DNA of 64,000 nt, taken from positions 2,108,001 through 2,172,000 of the forward strand of contig JANTUC010000004.1 in assembly GCA_026873275.1 (NCBI GenBank). The letters run 5' to 3'. The position numbers were made by a program, and so were the translations under genes. The stretch is from Pseudopithomyces maydicus (Eukaryota > Ascomycota > Dothideomycetes > Pleosporales > Didymosphaeriaceae). Shown here one piece after another: positions 12,062 through 23,656 of this stretch. Numbering within the stretch: the stretch's first letter is position 1; each line of letters opens with the position of its first letter. Under the pieces are notes generated by a model. It saw nothing but the letters and a program-made list of their open reading frames with translations, was not told where the DNA came from and made no database searches.

Positions 12062-14714
12062 ATGACACACTTCACAGATACTCTCGCACCACGCTACCCC
12101 GGCCATGCCATCCTCGGCGCTGAGCGAGCCGCCTCGGGCCTCGATTCCGCAGCTCTCTCCCGCCATCTCCTTGCGCGCGACGACTTTCTTGCGCGCCAGG
12201 AGAGAGTCCTCGGCGTGCTGCGGGCGGAGAGGCTGTTCGGCAAGGAGCACGTGCTGAACCTGAGCCGCCCAGAGAGGTACCATCTGGGGCTCGCCAGGGC
12301 CAAAGCGATCCGCAGGCTGGGGAAGAAGCACGGCTGGGATCACGATGACTATAGCATGGCGGAATATCTGAATGACGAAATGAGCCCCTTCTTCCTGCAC
12401 ATGACCATGTTCGGTACGCAGTAGGCTTGCATTTCTCGCATTCATCTGGTCCATGCCGTGCCACTGGGGCGTAGGACCCCCCCCCCCAGTCCGAAAACGC
12501 CAAAACGCCACTTTCCCTTCCCTTCCCCCAGAGTCATCTGACTAATGGTCAATGTGGTGCAGCGACGACGATCCGTGAGCAGGGCTCGCCTGCCCAAAAC
12601 AAATTATGGATGCCAAAGACGCTGAGTCACGACATCATAGGGTGCTATGCCCAGAGTGAGCTGGGTCACGGTAGCAATGTCAAAGGCCTCGAGACCACTG
12701 CCACCTGGGACCCAGCAACGCACGAGTTTGAGCTTCACAGTCCGTATCTAACGGCGAGCAAATGGTGGAACGGGGGCATGGGAAGGACTGCTACGCATGC
12801 CGTACGTGCCCGTTTTCGTTTCCGTTTTCGTTCCCGTTTCCGTTTCCGTTTCCTCGTATCTCCTGCTGGCACCCCAGGTTCAGGCCCGACCATGTGCAAC
12901 AGCCCCCAAACCTTATGTAGGGCTGAAACCCACAGTATGTGTGATTGATCACCTGCATAGATCGTCGTCGCGCAGCTGCTTCTGCCCCGGCATCCTCACT
13001 CCCCCGTATATCCCGTATCCCCCGACCGTCTGGTTGCCGATGCCGAAAAGTTCCACTCACGCGGCCCGCACCCCTTCATCGTACAGATCCGAGATCTTGT
13101 CTCGCATCAGCCGCTTCCAGGCATCGTCGTCGGGGATATTGGCCCGAAATACGGTTATGCCTCCATGGACAACGGCTACATGTTGTTCAACCACGTCCGG
13201 GTCCCAAAATCGGCCATGCTGTCCAAGTACGCTGAAATAACAGAAAATGGTACTCTTTTGAGACGTGGCCATCCCAAAGTTGTCTACGGAAGTCTAACCT
13301 TCGTGAGGGGTCAGATCGTCATGCATGCCAGACTGGTTCTTGCACGAGCCGTCACGGTAGCGGTGAGGTACTGTGCGGTCCGGCGGCAATTTGGGGATCG
13401 CGACCGTGACAGCGACCGCGACGGCCAAATGGATGCAGATGCCCCCACGCGAGCTGAGTCTTCCCCCACCACTAAAGGGAAGGATGTGCAAGGAGATCGT
13501 GCGACCAACGAGCTACAGGTACTAAACTATCCAACAGTCCAAATCAGGATACTACCATTGTTGGCGACCACGTTCGCCCTGCACTACACCGGCGAGTACA
13601 TGTACGCGTTGTACCACCGCAGCCGCGAAACAATCGAAAAGGGGGACTTCGGTCCGATAGCCGCATTGCACAGTGCCAGTAGCGGGCTGAAATCGCTGTG
13701 TACCACCTTGGCTGCAGACGGCATCGAGACATGCCGACGAGCAATGGGCGGGCACGGTTTCGGTGGGGGTAGCGGGCTCGTAGGCCTCAATGCCGAGTGA
13801 GTCATCCCATTCAGGGTCCATCCTTCTTCCAAGAGTGCTGCTTTGGGTGACATGCAGACACGATTGTACACTAACATGGCTTCGTATCTCAAAACGGTGG
13901 GCAGTCGCGTAGATGAGAGACGGCGCTAACATGTGCCAAGTTACCTCTCTAAACCAACAGTCGAGGGCGATAATTGGATGATCACCCAGCAAGTGGCCGG
14001 CTATCTCATCAAGAAGACAACCCGCTGCGTCCAAGATCCCACCCTTGTCCCTCGAGATCCGACCGAGGAACTGCTGCACGCCCACATCCGTGACCGTGCT
14101 CGGAACACCCCCTTACGTTCATCGCCGCTGACGGCTCCATCGATGACGACGCCATTGTCCAAATCTTCGCTTGGCGCACCGGGGCTCTCGCCTTTTCTGC
14201 TTACGAGAAGCGAGTACGAGAGAAGAAGCCGTGGACCAGTCTGATGATCCAGCTGCACAACCTCTCACACGCCTACTCCTTCTACCTCCTTGTTTCAAAT
14301 TTCCACTCTGCACTGGGCTCTCCCTCCGTGACATCTCTCGCCCATCCCACACCGTCAGTTCTGCGGACCTGCTTTCGCCTCTTCGCGCTGTACACCCTTT
14401 CCCAGTTCTCCACTTCTTTTCTGCTCACTAATTCGATTTCACGAGAAGCCGCGGAAGTGCTCGATGAGAAGATTTTAGAGCTCATGGCAGAGCTGCGGCC
14501 GCATGCGGTGAATTTGGTGGATGCGTGGGCGATTCCTGATTGGTTGCTGGATAGTGCATTGGGAAGGTACGATGGGAAGGTGTACGAGGATTTGTTCGAT
14601 CGGGCGCATCGGAAGAATCCGTTGAATGAGACGACATTTAACGTGGATTGGCGGAGCGAGGAAATAGTGCTGGGGAGTGGGGATGGAGGGAAGCACTTAC
14701 TTGCGAAGCTATAG
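12062..14714 (+). CDS. Acyl-CoA oxidase, peroxisomal (one-base frameshift in last exon)
   Basis: Flavoenzyme of the first step of peroxisomal beta-oxidation, acyl-CoA to trans-2-enoyl-CoA plus H2O2. Exons 12062-12413, 12563-12801, 12961-13796 and 13941-14714 (introns 149, 159 and 144 nt). Visible family blocks include CYAQSELGHGSNVKGLET, the GGHGFGGGSGL flavin-binding block, and VEGDNWM, which carries the catalytic glutamate. The C-terminus ends in AKL, a PTS1-type peroxisomal signal. In the last exon the frame changes at the C5 run at 14108-14112: the family sequence (from FIAADGS through the long C-terminal domain) continues in another frame, as if one C were missing. Allowing for this the product is about 733 aa, slightly long because of an acidic/basic insert around residues 340-375. 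It is either a recent pseudogene or an assembly error. Confidence 0.88.
12811..12853 (+). repeat. CGTTTC/CGTTTTC repeat inside acyl-CoA oxidase intron 2
   Basis: Seven consecutive units of 6-7 bases of the form CGTTT(T)C within the 159-nt second intron, close to the donor. This microsatellite probably explains why the intron is longer than its neighbours. Confidence 0.75.
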
Positions 14715-15846
14715 CTGTGATATACTAGGTAGTTGCCTGTTATGTGGGTGCTGTCGATAAAATTTGGCCAGGTCCTTACGACGTTAATGAAGAAAACAAT
14801 GAGAATAGATAGCAAATATTCCATGGATAAAACGCAATCGGTGTAGTATTGACATTGGAGATACATCTAAAAAGCTCGTTGCAGCGGTATGAAAGATACG
14901 TAGGACGAATACCAGCTGTGCATCATAGGAACACTCCCCACTATTGCTGGAATAACATTTTCTTTCATTTTTTATACGAAAAGCATAGGCTTCTTAAGCC
15001 ATTCATAGACTTACTGTATAACGTGGAAGAGAGCCTTATCTCTCAGCTGTCTGGCACTGCATTGCTTTTTTCTTCTCTGCATATTTGCTCTTTCGCTAAC
15101 GCAGGTATACTTTACCTGCATCGTTACTAAGTAGACTATTTATTTTGGGAAGTTTTGTAAAGCAGATTGTTCCACGTTGTGTATTTGAATTTCCTTTTCA
15201 GTTAGCTGTGATGTTGCTCCAGTACCAATTTCCCTTTTAATACACATATCTAGATATCTAAGAGTTAACAGTATCTCATACTGTATCAGTGTATCCACTT
15301 AAATTTTATTAATAACATCTTAGCGTTCGTTTCCACAGCGATGCAGCAAATTAGCCCTTTCTAAAGATTCTGAGGATACGTGTTAGAAACTCGTCCGATT
15401 CCTCGTTCCACGTGGTATAAGAAGGGAGATCTGGACAGAACATTGAAGATCCCGGCGGACTAAGGGCATGTGCTCCGGCAAAGCCAGCCCCTGCCAATCC
15501 CCCGCAATGCAGCCAAGCGGCCGATCGCATTCGAGGAAATCCGGGGAACATGTTTATCCGCCACTCAACTCTCAAACTCGCCGCTCCGTGCATCGTCATT
15601 TCGCGTGCGTGACAGGAACAACTTGGAATTGCGGATCGTCGCCCGCATCTGGGTGTTGCACGACTCAATGCGAGAGGCTCGCACGCTGCAGTCACTTTGA
15701 ATTTCCGGATGAATTTACCCTACCTCGAATTTAGTGCTGGTGTAACGCAGGACGATCTTCATGGTGTATATTATAAGATGTAGGAGTAGTCTTGCGAAAT
15801 TGTTCCTTTTTTGCTGTATTTGCTCCATGTGTAGCTAAAACTCACG
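14715..15846. other. Intergenic region, AT-rich in its first half
   Basis: From about 14740 to 15350 the sequence is clearly more AT-rich than its surroundings, with many TA steps and no gene. The second half returns to normal composition and contains TATTATAAG at 15769-15777, about 70 nt before the pectate lyase ATG, a plausible TATA element. The AT-rich part could be a decayed insert or simply untranscribed spacer. Confidence 0.45.
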
Positions 15847-16999
15847 ATGAAGCTATCCATCCTTGCTCTCAGCGCTTCAATTGTGGGTGGCCTGGCCCAA
15901 CCTGGAAAGCCCAAGGCACCGGATTTCTCTCTTGCTGGCTTCGCAAAAGATAATCCCATCGGCACTACCACAGGCGGTGCCTCAGGAGAAACTGTCACCG
16001 TGACCACTCCCTCTGCGCTCTCCTCCGCCGTCTCCGGTAGTACACCCCGAACGATTTATCTCAATGGCACTTTCAACCTGACCTCTCGTCTCTCCATCGG
16101 TTCCAACAAATCGCTCATCGGAGCCGGTGCCGGCGCAAACATCTTGTCGAACGGCTTCAACATCAAATCACAGACCAATGTCATCATTCGCAATCTGGGC
16201 ATCAGAGGTATCACGGGGAACGATGGTATAACGATTCAGAATAGCACCAGGGTATGGATCGATCACAATGAGTTCGAGAGCGGCAATTTTCCGGCTGCGG
16301 GACCGGACGAGTTCGATGGGCAGTGCGATATCGTGAGGGCGAGCGATTGGATAACGGTGAGCTGGAATTATTTCCATGATCACTGGAAGAGCAGTTTGAT
16401 TGGCAATAGCGATTCACTGCGCGATGTGGATCAAGGCCATTTGCATATCACCTATCAGTAAGTTATATTTCATTTCTCGGCGAGGAGGGGTGAGTACTTG
16501 GACCTCATCCAAAGTACTAATCTGCACGCATAGTCACAACTACTGGCGCAACGAGGGCACACGAGGTCCGGCGGGTCGCTTCGGCCACCAACACATATAC
16601 AACAACCTATACGAGGATTTCCTCTACCAAGCGATACACAGTCGCAGCGACAACCAGGTGCTTGTGGAAGGAAACGTATTCCGCGGTAAGGCTGTCGAGG
16701 CGTTATCAACATACGGCCTTGTCATTCCGAAAGACAGCCCCAACACGTCGCCAGATGGGGACTATGAGCTGGATGGGTTTGCGAATCTCGGTGCGAGTAA
16801 GTAACTGTTCCTTACAGGAATCTTTCAAGGGGAGAGGAGTGAGGATACTGACTCGAACACAGAGAATGATTGGGGCACAGCCACTACCAACATCACACAA
16901 ATCGGAAACTTCACCGAGGCGCCATACAATTACAAGCTGACTGCGTTGAAGGAGGTGGAGGCAGCCGTCAAGGCTGGAGCTGGCTTGGGGAAGATCTAG
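15847..16999 (+). CDS. Secreted pectate lyase, polysaccharide lyase family 1
   Basis: Extracellular Ca-dependent lyase that cleaves polygalacturonate by beta-elimination in plant cell walls. Exons 15847-16457, 16534-16796 and 16863-16999 (introns 76 and 66 nt) give 336 aa, typical for the family. It begins with a signal peptide (MKLSILALSASIVGGLAQ). PL1 blocks are RVWIDHNEFES, the acidic stretch DGQCDIVRASDWITVSWN (Ca binding), and THHNYWRN-like sequence leading to GTRGPAGRFGHQHIYNN, which contains the catalytic arginine region. No break or missing core residue is seen. It converges with the Zn2Cys6 gene that ends at 17516. It implies a plant-associated or litter-decaying lifestyle. Confidence 0.95.
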
Positions 17000-17515
17000 T
17001 GTGCTTGTAAGTTAAAATAGAGGTGTGATTTCAATTCTATGTAGCTCATGTTTTACTTGCTTGTTTTTACATTTGTGTTGTTCTGGAATGTAATCCGTGA
17101 ACTGCAAACTAGTCATCCTGCCGCCACCAGAGTAACTTTCAATCCGGAGATAGGACTTACAACTCTATATAGTATATAGCTTATGTCTGTGCAAATCAGT
17201 TCTTGATGGGATCTTGAGAACTAGAAATTGGCCACCTATAGACCTTGAACACTGTACAAGTGGATGACGGGTATGTTGTGCAACGAGGTTTCGAAATGCA
17301 AAATCGAAATTGATGTGTATTTGATGGGGAGATGATTCAGAGTCGTATGTACATGCTCTAATTACAAGGTGGTTGTTTGCTATGTGCAATGAGACCGATC
17401 GCCTCAACTGAAGTACGGCCGCATGTTTCCAAGAGGCCCCATCGGGTAGCTACCTGTCATCCCAGTCTACATTTTGGTCAGAAGGTGGTAATAAGAAACA
17501 TGGGGAGATCTGTGT
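17000..17515. other. Convergent intergenic region
   Basis: 3' ends of the pectate lyase (plus) and the first Zn2Cys6 regulator (minus). Nothing else is recognised. Confidence 0.5.
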
Positions 17516-19846
17516 TCATACCCAATCGAATGCCTCGCTATACTCCCCAAAATCCATCGGAGTGCTCTCTGTTTGCATGAGCCACTGGTCTGGTGGATTC
17601 GAAAAATCAAAGAAAGATGAGGAGTCCGGGATCGCTTCGTGTGGTGGGAGTGGCATCTCGGCTTGCTGAGGCGTATTTTGGTTGGTGCCTGATTAGAGTT
17701 AACATCTTTGCTAGCTGTTGTACCATGATGATATCAGAAGGCTGGTCCAAAAAGGAGGCCGCTTTACGAAACGATAAGATTGTTTAGAGATAAATACTCA
17801 CTTTCAGGCGTAAAGCCAACCGCACCGGCCTTTCCTAATACATGCTTGACAGCAGCAGCAACCTTTCGTGCTTCGCGTGATGAAGTGCTCGTTCGAGACC
17901 AAAGCTCATAAACTCTAGATAGTGAGTGTATGATCTCTGTACGGGTGGGATGGCCACTGCGAAAGCGTTCCCTCGGTGCATCTGTACATGGTACTGGATT
18001 TACCAAATCCCGGTCGAGATCAAGAACAAGGATGGTGGTTGCAAGAAGGAAGTCGTGATTCATAAGCGAAGACAAGCGCCAGCTCGATGTCCACCACAGC
18101 GCTGGAATCGACCACACATCCTTGTTTTCTTGAGATTTGACTTCTAGCATCTGCTGTAAATCGAGAATCTCCAGTGCAGCATCTACACAAGCTGTTCTGG
18201 ATGATTCGTATCTAGGATCGTCACGCGCCAGAAATAGGAACGGACGGTGAAGCATCTCCAGTGCTTTGAGAAATGTAAGACGAAGAATGACCGCTGACAT
18301 TAGACCTTCTTCGAAAGGACCATAACCTTTCAGGTCCATTTCTTTCATTGCTTCTGGTACTGTCTCGTAGGTGGTGCGTACCGCCTCGTTAAGCTCGAGC
18401 ACTTCGCGGTAAGTGGGCTGCTCACTCGCAGAGACGAGGTCCACAACACGCGCGAAGACGGCCGAAACACGATTTCGAACTATGGCGAAGAGTGTTGGAG
18501 TGTACTCTGTATCTGGCCTCGACGGGGGCAGTTCGGTCATGTCTTCGCGAAGGTCATCGTCAGTGAGGTTCCGGGGTTCGAGAGTATCGGTCATTGCTGG
18601 GTGGATCATGCGTGGAAGTCCCACCTGACCAGACGACATAAGATCTAGTCGAACGACCATAGACCACATTCTTCGCCTCATCTCGGATTCGAATGGGGTA
18701 AACGTGTTGTTAGGCAAATTGGTCGGCTCCCGATGCAGGCCCATACGAAACGCAGTCCGCACAAGCATCCCCACCAGTAACCAAATACCATGTTGAGTAT
18801 CTCGTGACCGCAGGTATTCAAGGACAAAGTAAGACAGAAATGTCTCCATCGTGTATGGTGGACATTTCAGGTAGTTTCCCAAGACGAGACATTGCGCAAC
18901 CCTTTGACGATACAAATCTTGCCGAGCTTGAGAAAAGGTGCGTTGAAATGGATCACTAATACCTGCATCGTGCTCCTCCATGAGTGACTGTATACGTATA
19001 GCGATGGCAAATACACCGTACAATGTTCCAATCCACATGATGGGTGTTTCGTTGGGTCTAGTCCAGAACTGGTCATAGTCACGTAAGAACTTGGGCTTGT
19101 GCATGATGGTTGATGCAACATCCACGAACTTCCAGTACATGGCGAGAAGCTGATCAGCTTCAGCTCTGGGAGGAAGACTTGCTAGTATTTCCTGGCGAGT
19201 TGGGCGACTTTTGAGGCCAATTAGTAGCTCTGGGCCTGGATTGCTATCCTCATCGTTTTCCGGTGGAGGGTCGGAAGCTATGTCGTCGAGCTCGCCTTTG
19301 AGTTCGGCAATGCTGTCTAGTATGCTCATCCAGTGACCACTGTCAGTGTACTGTGTCTCGTCGGTCTCCAGCGTCATGTGAACAGGCGTCTTGGGCGCCT
19401 CAGCATTGGCACCGTCATCAGTCAAAATAGGTGAGAAGGGTGAAAGAGCGGCGGATAGAGCGTGGTTCGTTGTACGGTCACCACCGTTTCTCTCATTCAT
19501 CAGGCTGGTCACCAGCTTCTCCAACTGGTCAACGCGATCGTGAACATTGATGCCAGGATGGGCTGCCGTCGACGCGGATGCGGACGAGGCAGGGACATTG
19601 CGCGAGTAGGTGCACGATAGCGACAGACCACGATCCACACAGGTCTTGCAGGGTTGTTGGCGGTCACATTTCAGTCTGCAAGCCAAGTCAGCACGTGACA
19701 AGACGTTGCCCGCGGCTTTTTGGAAGTGACCAAAGATGGCATAATTCGTACTTTCGACGCCGGCAGAGGCTACATGACAGGATAGGCTTATCGCGCCGGC
19801 GGCCTGGAGGGACGTAGCGCTGTTGCTGAGGTTGCACGTTGCTCAT
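17516..19846 (-). CDS. Zn2Cys6 transcription factor with fungal-specific regulatory domain (first)
   Basis: Nuclear binuclear zinc cluster regulator. Exons 19752-19846, 17802-19675 and 17516-17688 (introns 76 and 113 nt) give 713 aa. The first intron splits the zinc cluster; after joining, cysteines lie at 25, 28, 35, 41, 44 and 53. A linker and coiled-coil (DRVDQLEKLVTSL) follow, then the fungal middle homology region at roughly 200-450 (GMLVRTAFRMGLHREP, RRRMWSMVVRLDL). Without the last intron, which has a GTGAGT donor, the protein would stop early at SLNNLIVS. Splicing adds an acidic and aromatic tail (SSSFFDFSNPPDQW, EYSEAFDWV) typical of activation domains. It is divergent from a second Zn2Cys6 gene and convergent with the pectate lyase. 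Target genes are unknown. Confidence 0.92.
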
Positions 19847-21033
19847 GGCGGCTGTTCCCCCCAGTATTGCTCAGCGCGCCTGTGAATAGTGGACTCTGGA
19901 GTGTGTTCCAAGATTGCTCCCGAGGTCAGCGCTGAGCTTGTTTCGCTCGTGCGATTCGCGCTTGCCGAAAGACGGCTTAGGGCCGGATGCGACTTCCGCC
20001 CGTTCGGGTGCCATCCCATCCTCCTTCTCCACACTACGAGTAGGCAGGTAGTGTAGTCTAGTCGATTTCTCTACTGCCTTGTAATTTTTGTGCGCCAGGG
20101 CTCTTTTCTTCTGCTTCTGCTTCTGACCCTTGTTCCAAATAGATCCAGGCAGCAGGCAGCCGCGCGAATCGATGGGTGCCATTGTTCGCCACACTTGGCT
20201 CACATCGGAGAGCCAAACGTTCGTGTATCTTGTGAACATGGTGCCAATATCGAAACGTACCAGAGAACTCCTGGATAGCTTGGGTAGGTATTTCAAATCC
20301 CTGTGCAACGATACGAAGCTCCCAAGAATTGATCAGCACGATTCAACTCCCGGAGCTCTTCAACAATCCTTCCGTCTCTACAACCTTGCAGCCAACACAT
20401 CGGCGACGGCCACGCATTTTGTTTCATCAACGTCCCGATCGCCAGAGCGGTGGAGTTTGTTCTCTCAAATAGAATACGAGGTTCCGATGCCATAGCCGTG
20501 GTTACGTGTCCTTCTCAAATACTATACGAGCGCTCGCCTCATTTTTTGCTGCGAACTTTATGCCTATGATCACCGTTTTACGTCTCGACAAGCAAACTAA
20601 GGCTGGGTCTGGACTTTTCGGCTCGGAAGAATTGCTCGGAAGCCATTTGGAATTCGCATACGCACCTCAGCATGGTGACGATGTGGCGGGTCACGGTGGG
20701 CTCGCTTGGCCAACCTCTGGTCTGCACCCCAGAAATCCGTCGGAAAGGGTCCTCCAACAACCCCCACAGGTACACCGACAATAAAACTTCTGGGCAGCCA
20801 TCCCACGGAGATGCATTCAGACCCTTCTGATTGCCACAGCGATCTGCAGTTGATGGTGCTACCCAGGGTACAGATGGCATCACGTGCCTTTAGTCATGCT
20901 GTTTGGTGGTTGCGGTGGGGATTGGCAACGCACTTTACTACTTAAATCCGGGAGTCTTAAAGGCAACTTGGACGGTTGTCAGTAAGCGCGCAAAACTTCC
21001 AATTCCTGGTCTGTTGACGCGAACCCTCACAAC
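19847..21033. promoter_or_regulatory. Shared upstream region of two divergent Zn2Cys6 genes
   Basis: About 1.19 kb between the start codons of two regulators that point away from each other, so it must contain both promoters. A plus-strand frame from an ATG at 20172 to 20495 (107 codons) is open, but lacks a motif and overlaps an equally long minus-strand frame; I do not call it a gene. Confidence 0.5.
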
Positions 21034-23315
21034 ATGCAGTCGGCTGGCAAGGAAAGTCGCGCTGCAACTTCATGCACAGAATGCCAACGTCGGAAGCAGA
21101 AGGTGCGTCCGAAACCCATCGGAACCGGACGGGGGCGCCCGTTGCCAATCGCGTCCCAAGGTTTTCGACTAATCACGTTACGCAGTGCTCGCGAGAATGG
21201 CCTTGCAACCACTGTCAAGCCAGGAAAGTTCCTCACCTTTGCCAGTTCGGTCCAAAAAGGTCCCAGGCTTCATCGTCAGATTGTTCATCCCGGTATGCCG
21301 AATCTCTTACGAAACAATACTCTGTCCTTCGATGTAGTAACCTGGGAGTGGAATAGTGAGAAGAGCGACGAACTGAGGGGACGAAAGAGAAGTTATCCGG
21401 AGTCGACCGACGCTGAATCCATCGGCTTGAATGGTGATCAGGAGGAACCTGAGGATGGCTTGAAGATTTGGGGTTACATGCCAGGGCATGTCCACTTCAA
21501 CCTCAGTAGCCCCAACCGCCGTGTGCGTATCATTTCAACTGCCTCGGAAGACGCACTAATACTTCGCAGCGACCTCTACGGAAAGAGTCTTCTGATTCTT
21601 CTGATAAGTTGGACATAGTGGAGAGTGTCGTGCACGCAGTGCCCCCAAGATCCATTACCGGTATGATCACCTCACCGAGACGAATACAATTTCTCTTACA
21701 AGTCATGGCAGACTCCATTGTCAACCACTTTCTGTCCAACGTGAACTGTCGTTACAACGCTATCTACGCGCCGACGTTCACGGACCAATACGTTCAATGG
21801 TGGGCGGATCGAGCGGGTGGTCGTCCGCTTTCACCCGAATTTACCTGCCTGTTGCTCAGAGCGTTATCATATTCCGTACAATACATTACTCCCGAACTTC
21901 GAAAAATGATTGAATTTGAGTTGGCCTGCACCCCACAAACACTTACAGGTCGCTTCAACGATGCGGCAGACCAATTAAGCCAGAGCTTTCCCGCATGCAA
22001 TACGTGTATCGAAAGAGTGCAGGAACTGTTCTACAAGGGCGCTTGGCTCAAATCAGAATCAAACATCGTGGAATCGTGGCATACCTTGAGCCGTACGATT
22101 CGCGAAGCCCAAGAGCTCGGTCTCGACAAAGAGGCTTCGAATGAAGGGCTCGCAGAGTTCGACGTTGAGATACGAAGACGACTTTGGACACTCTTGTACA
22201 TGTGGGATTGGCAGATGTCTACTTGGTTGGGACGTCCCCACCTGATCAATCAAAAAGACCTATCGTTCACACTGCCCAGCTTGCGGTTAGATTCGTCTCC
22301 AGCCAAATCTCATCAGCTCTCTCCATTTGCTCATATTGTACTCCAGGCTGAAATTGGACGACGCATAGCACCTTTGATGGGCGATGTCCAAGTTGTTGGT
22401 GAACTTTCCCCCGAACAAGTCTCTGTCGCCCTTGAGGAAATGCGGAAATTCATCGACGATCTTCCGCCGATATTTCGAGTACATGACCCAGATCTTTCGC
22501 TAGACGAACAGCACCCCTACTACGTATTTCAACGTCGCCAACTGCATGTGGTCATCTATATGACCATGCTCGACCTGCTCAAACCGTACCTCACACGCGA
22601 TCCGACAAAACCTAAATCTCCTCGCGATGCAGAGCTCCGCAAGACGGGAGTAGAGATCGCGCTGAAGATGGTCGACTTTTCCCGATTGCTATTCGAGCAC
22701 GAATTCCCCTTCAATGCCAAATTTCACATGGTTGTCTTTAGCATCTTTGACACAGCGACCATCCTCTGCTCAGCCATGATTCACGATGTATACAAAGTAC
22801 TGCCGCATCGCGCGGAGGTCATGGATGCGATAGAGAGCGCACTCGACATGCTCCAGCAGCTCAGCCTCACCACCAAACTGGGTGCATCATCTTACCGGTT
22901 CCTCATCAAGCTAGTGCAGGCAGCACCATGCCTGTCACAATACGCGCCGATCAACAAGCGTCAACGCACCTTGCAGAGGATGGGGTCGAGCGCGCCCGAT
23001 TCAGATGTCAAGACTTCTCTATCGAATTCGACGATGCCTACCACCACCACCATCACCACGGAAACCATGTCGACGACGACGGCAGAAGCTGAAGCGAAGC
23101 CGCCGGTTGGAGCGTATTACCCCGAACCCGTACCGGACGTGCCGACCACGGACGACCTTGCTTTCGATGTCGATCAATTCCTCGCGCAGAACCCGTTTGG
23201 CGAGTCTTCATCAAACATGGACATTGGCGGCCTGGAGGTTGTGTTTGATTGGGACGATTTGAACCTCGACTGGTCGGTTCTGAGGAAGGATGCGAACGGC
23301 AATAGGACACAATAA
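21034..23315 (+). CDS. Zn2Cys6 transcription factor with fungal-specific regulatory domain (second)
   Basis: Nuclear zinc cluster regulator. Exons 21034-21102, 21186-21292, 21357-21522 and 21570-23315 (introns 83, 64 and 47 nt) give 695 aa. The cluster is split by the first intron, with cysteines at 14, 17, 24, 30, 33 and 42. The middle homology region spans roughly 180-400, with blocks such as EIRRRLWTLLYMWDWQMSTWLGRP. The C-terminus has a Thr/Ser-rich stretch (TTTTITTETMSTTTAE) and an acidic end (VVFDWDDLNLDWSVL) suited to activation. The N-terminus up to the cluster is only 13 residues. The gene pairs head-to-head with another Zn2Cys6 gene, but the two proteins do not look like recent duplicates. 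Confidence 0.92.
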
Positions 23316-23656
23316 GGTTCGGGGTTGTGTGAGAGTGTGTGGAGATGCTGCAGGGTGGGGGAGGGTGAGGGGAAGGGGGAAATTGTGGGTGTGCAGTCGT
23401 CTAATGTTGCTGAAATTGTATAATAATAAGAAGCTGTGCGGTGGCTGCAGATAGAAACAGGTAATACCGTGTTGTGCCTTTGCAGATGTCTGCATGCGCC
23501 ATGCATGCGCCATGCAGTGGGTGAATGGAAGCTACCGTAGTCCTGGTGAGTGTGAGCTGAGTGTCGGGCGTGCGGGGCTAGCGCTTGGGTGGTAGCCCCT
23601 GCAGGAACGGCCCGCCGCCGGCCAGCCAGCTTCACACGTCACCCTCTTCTTCCACC
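23316..23656. other. Intergenic region
   Basis: 3' end of the second regulator and promoter of the membrane protein. It contains a G-rich run (23350-23385) and a small direct repeat of GCATGCGCCAT units near 23490-23515. No gene is seen. Confidence 0.5.

Noticed and set aside
20172..20495. 107-codon plus-strand frame between the divergent regulators
   Set aside because: ATG start but no motif, no intron support, and competing minus-strand frames of similar length; not enough to call a gene.
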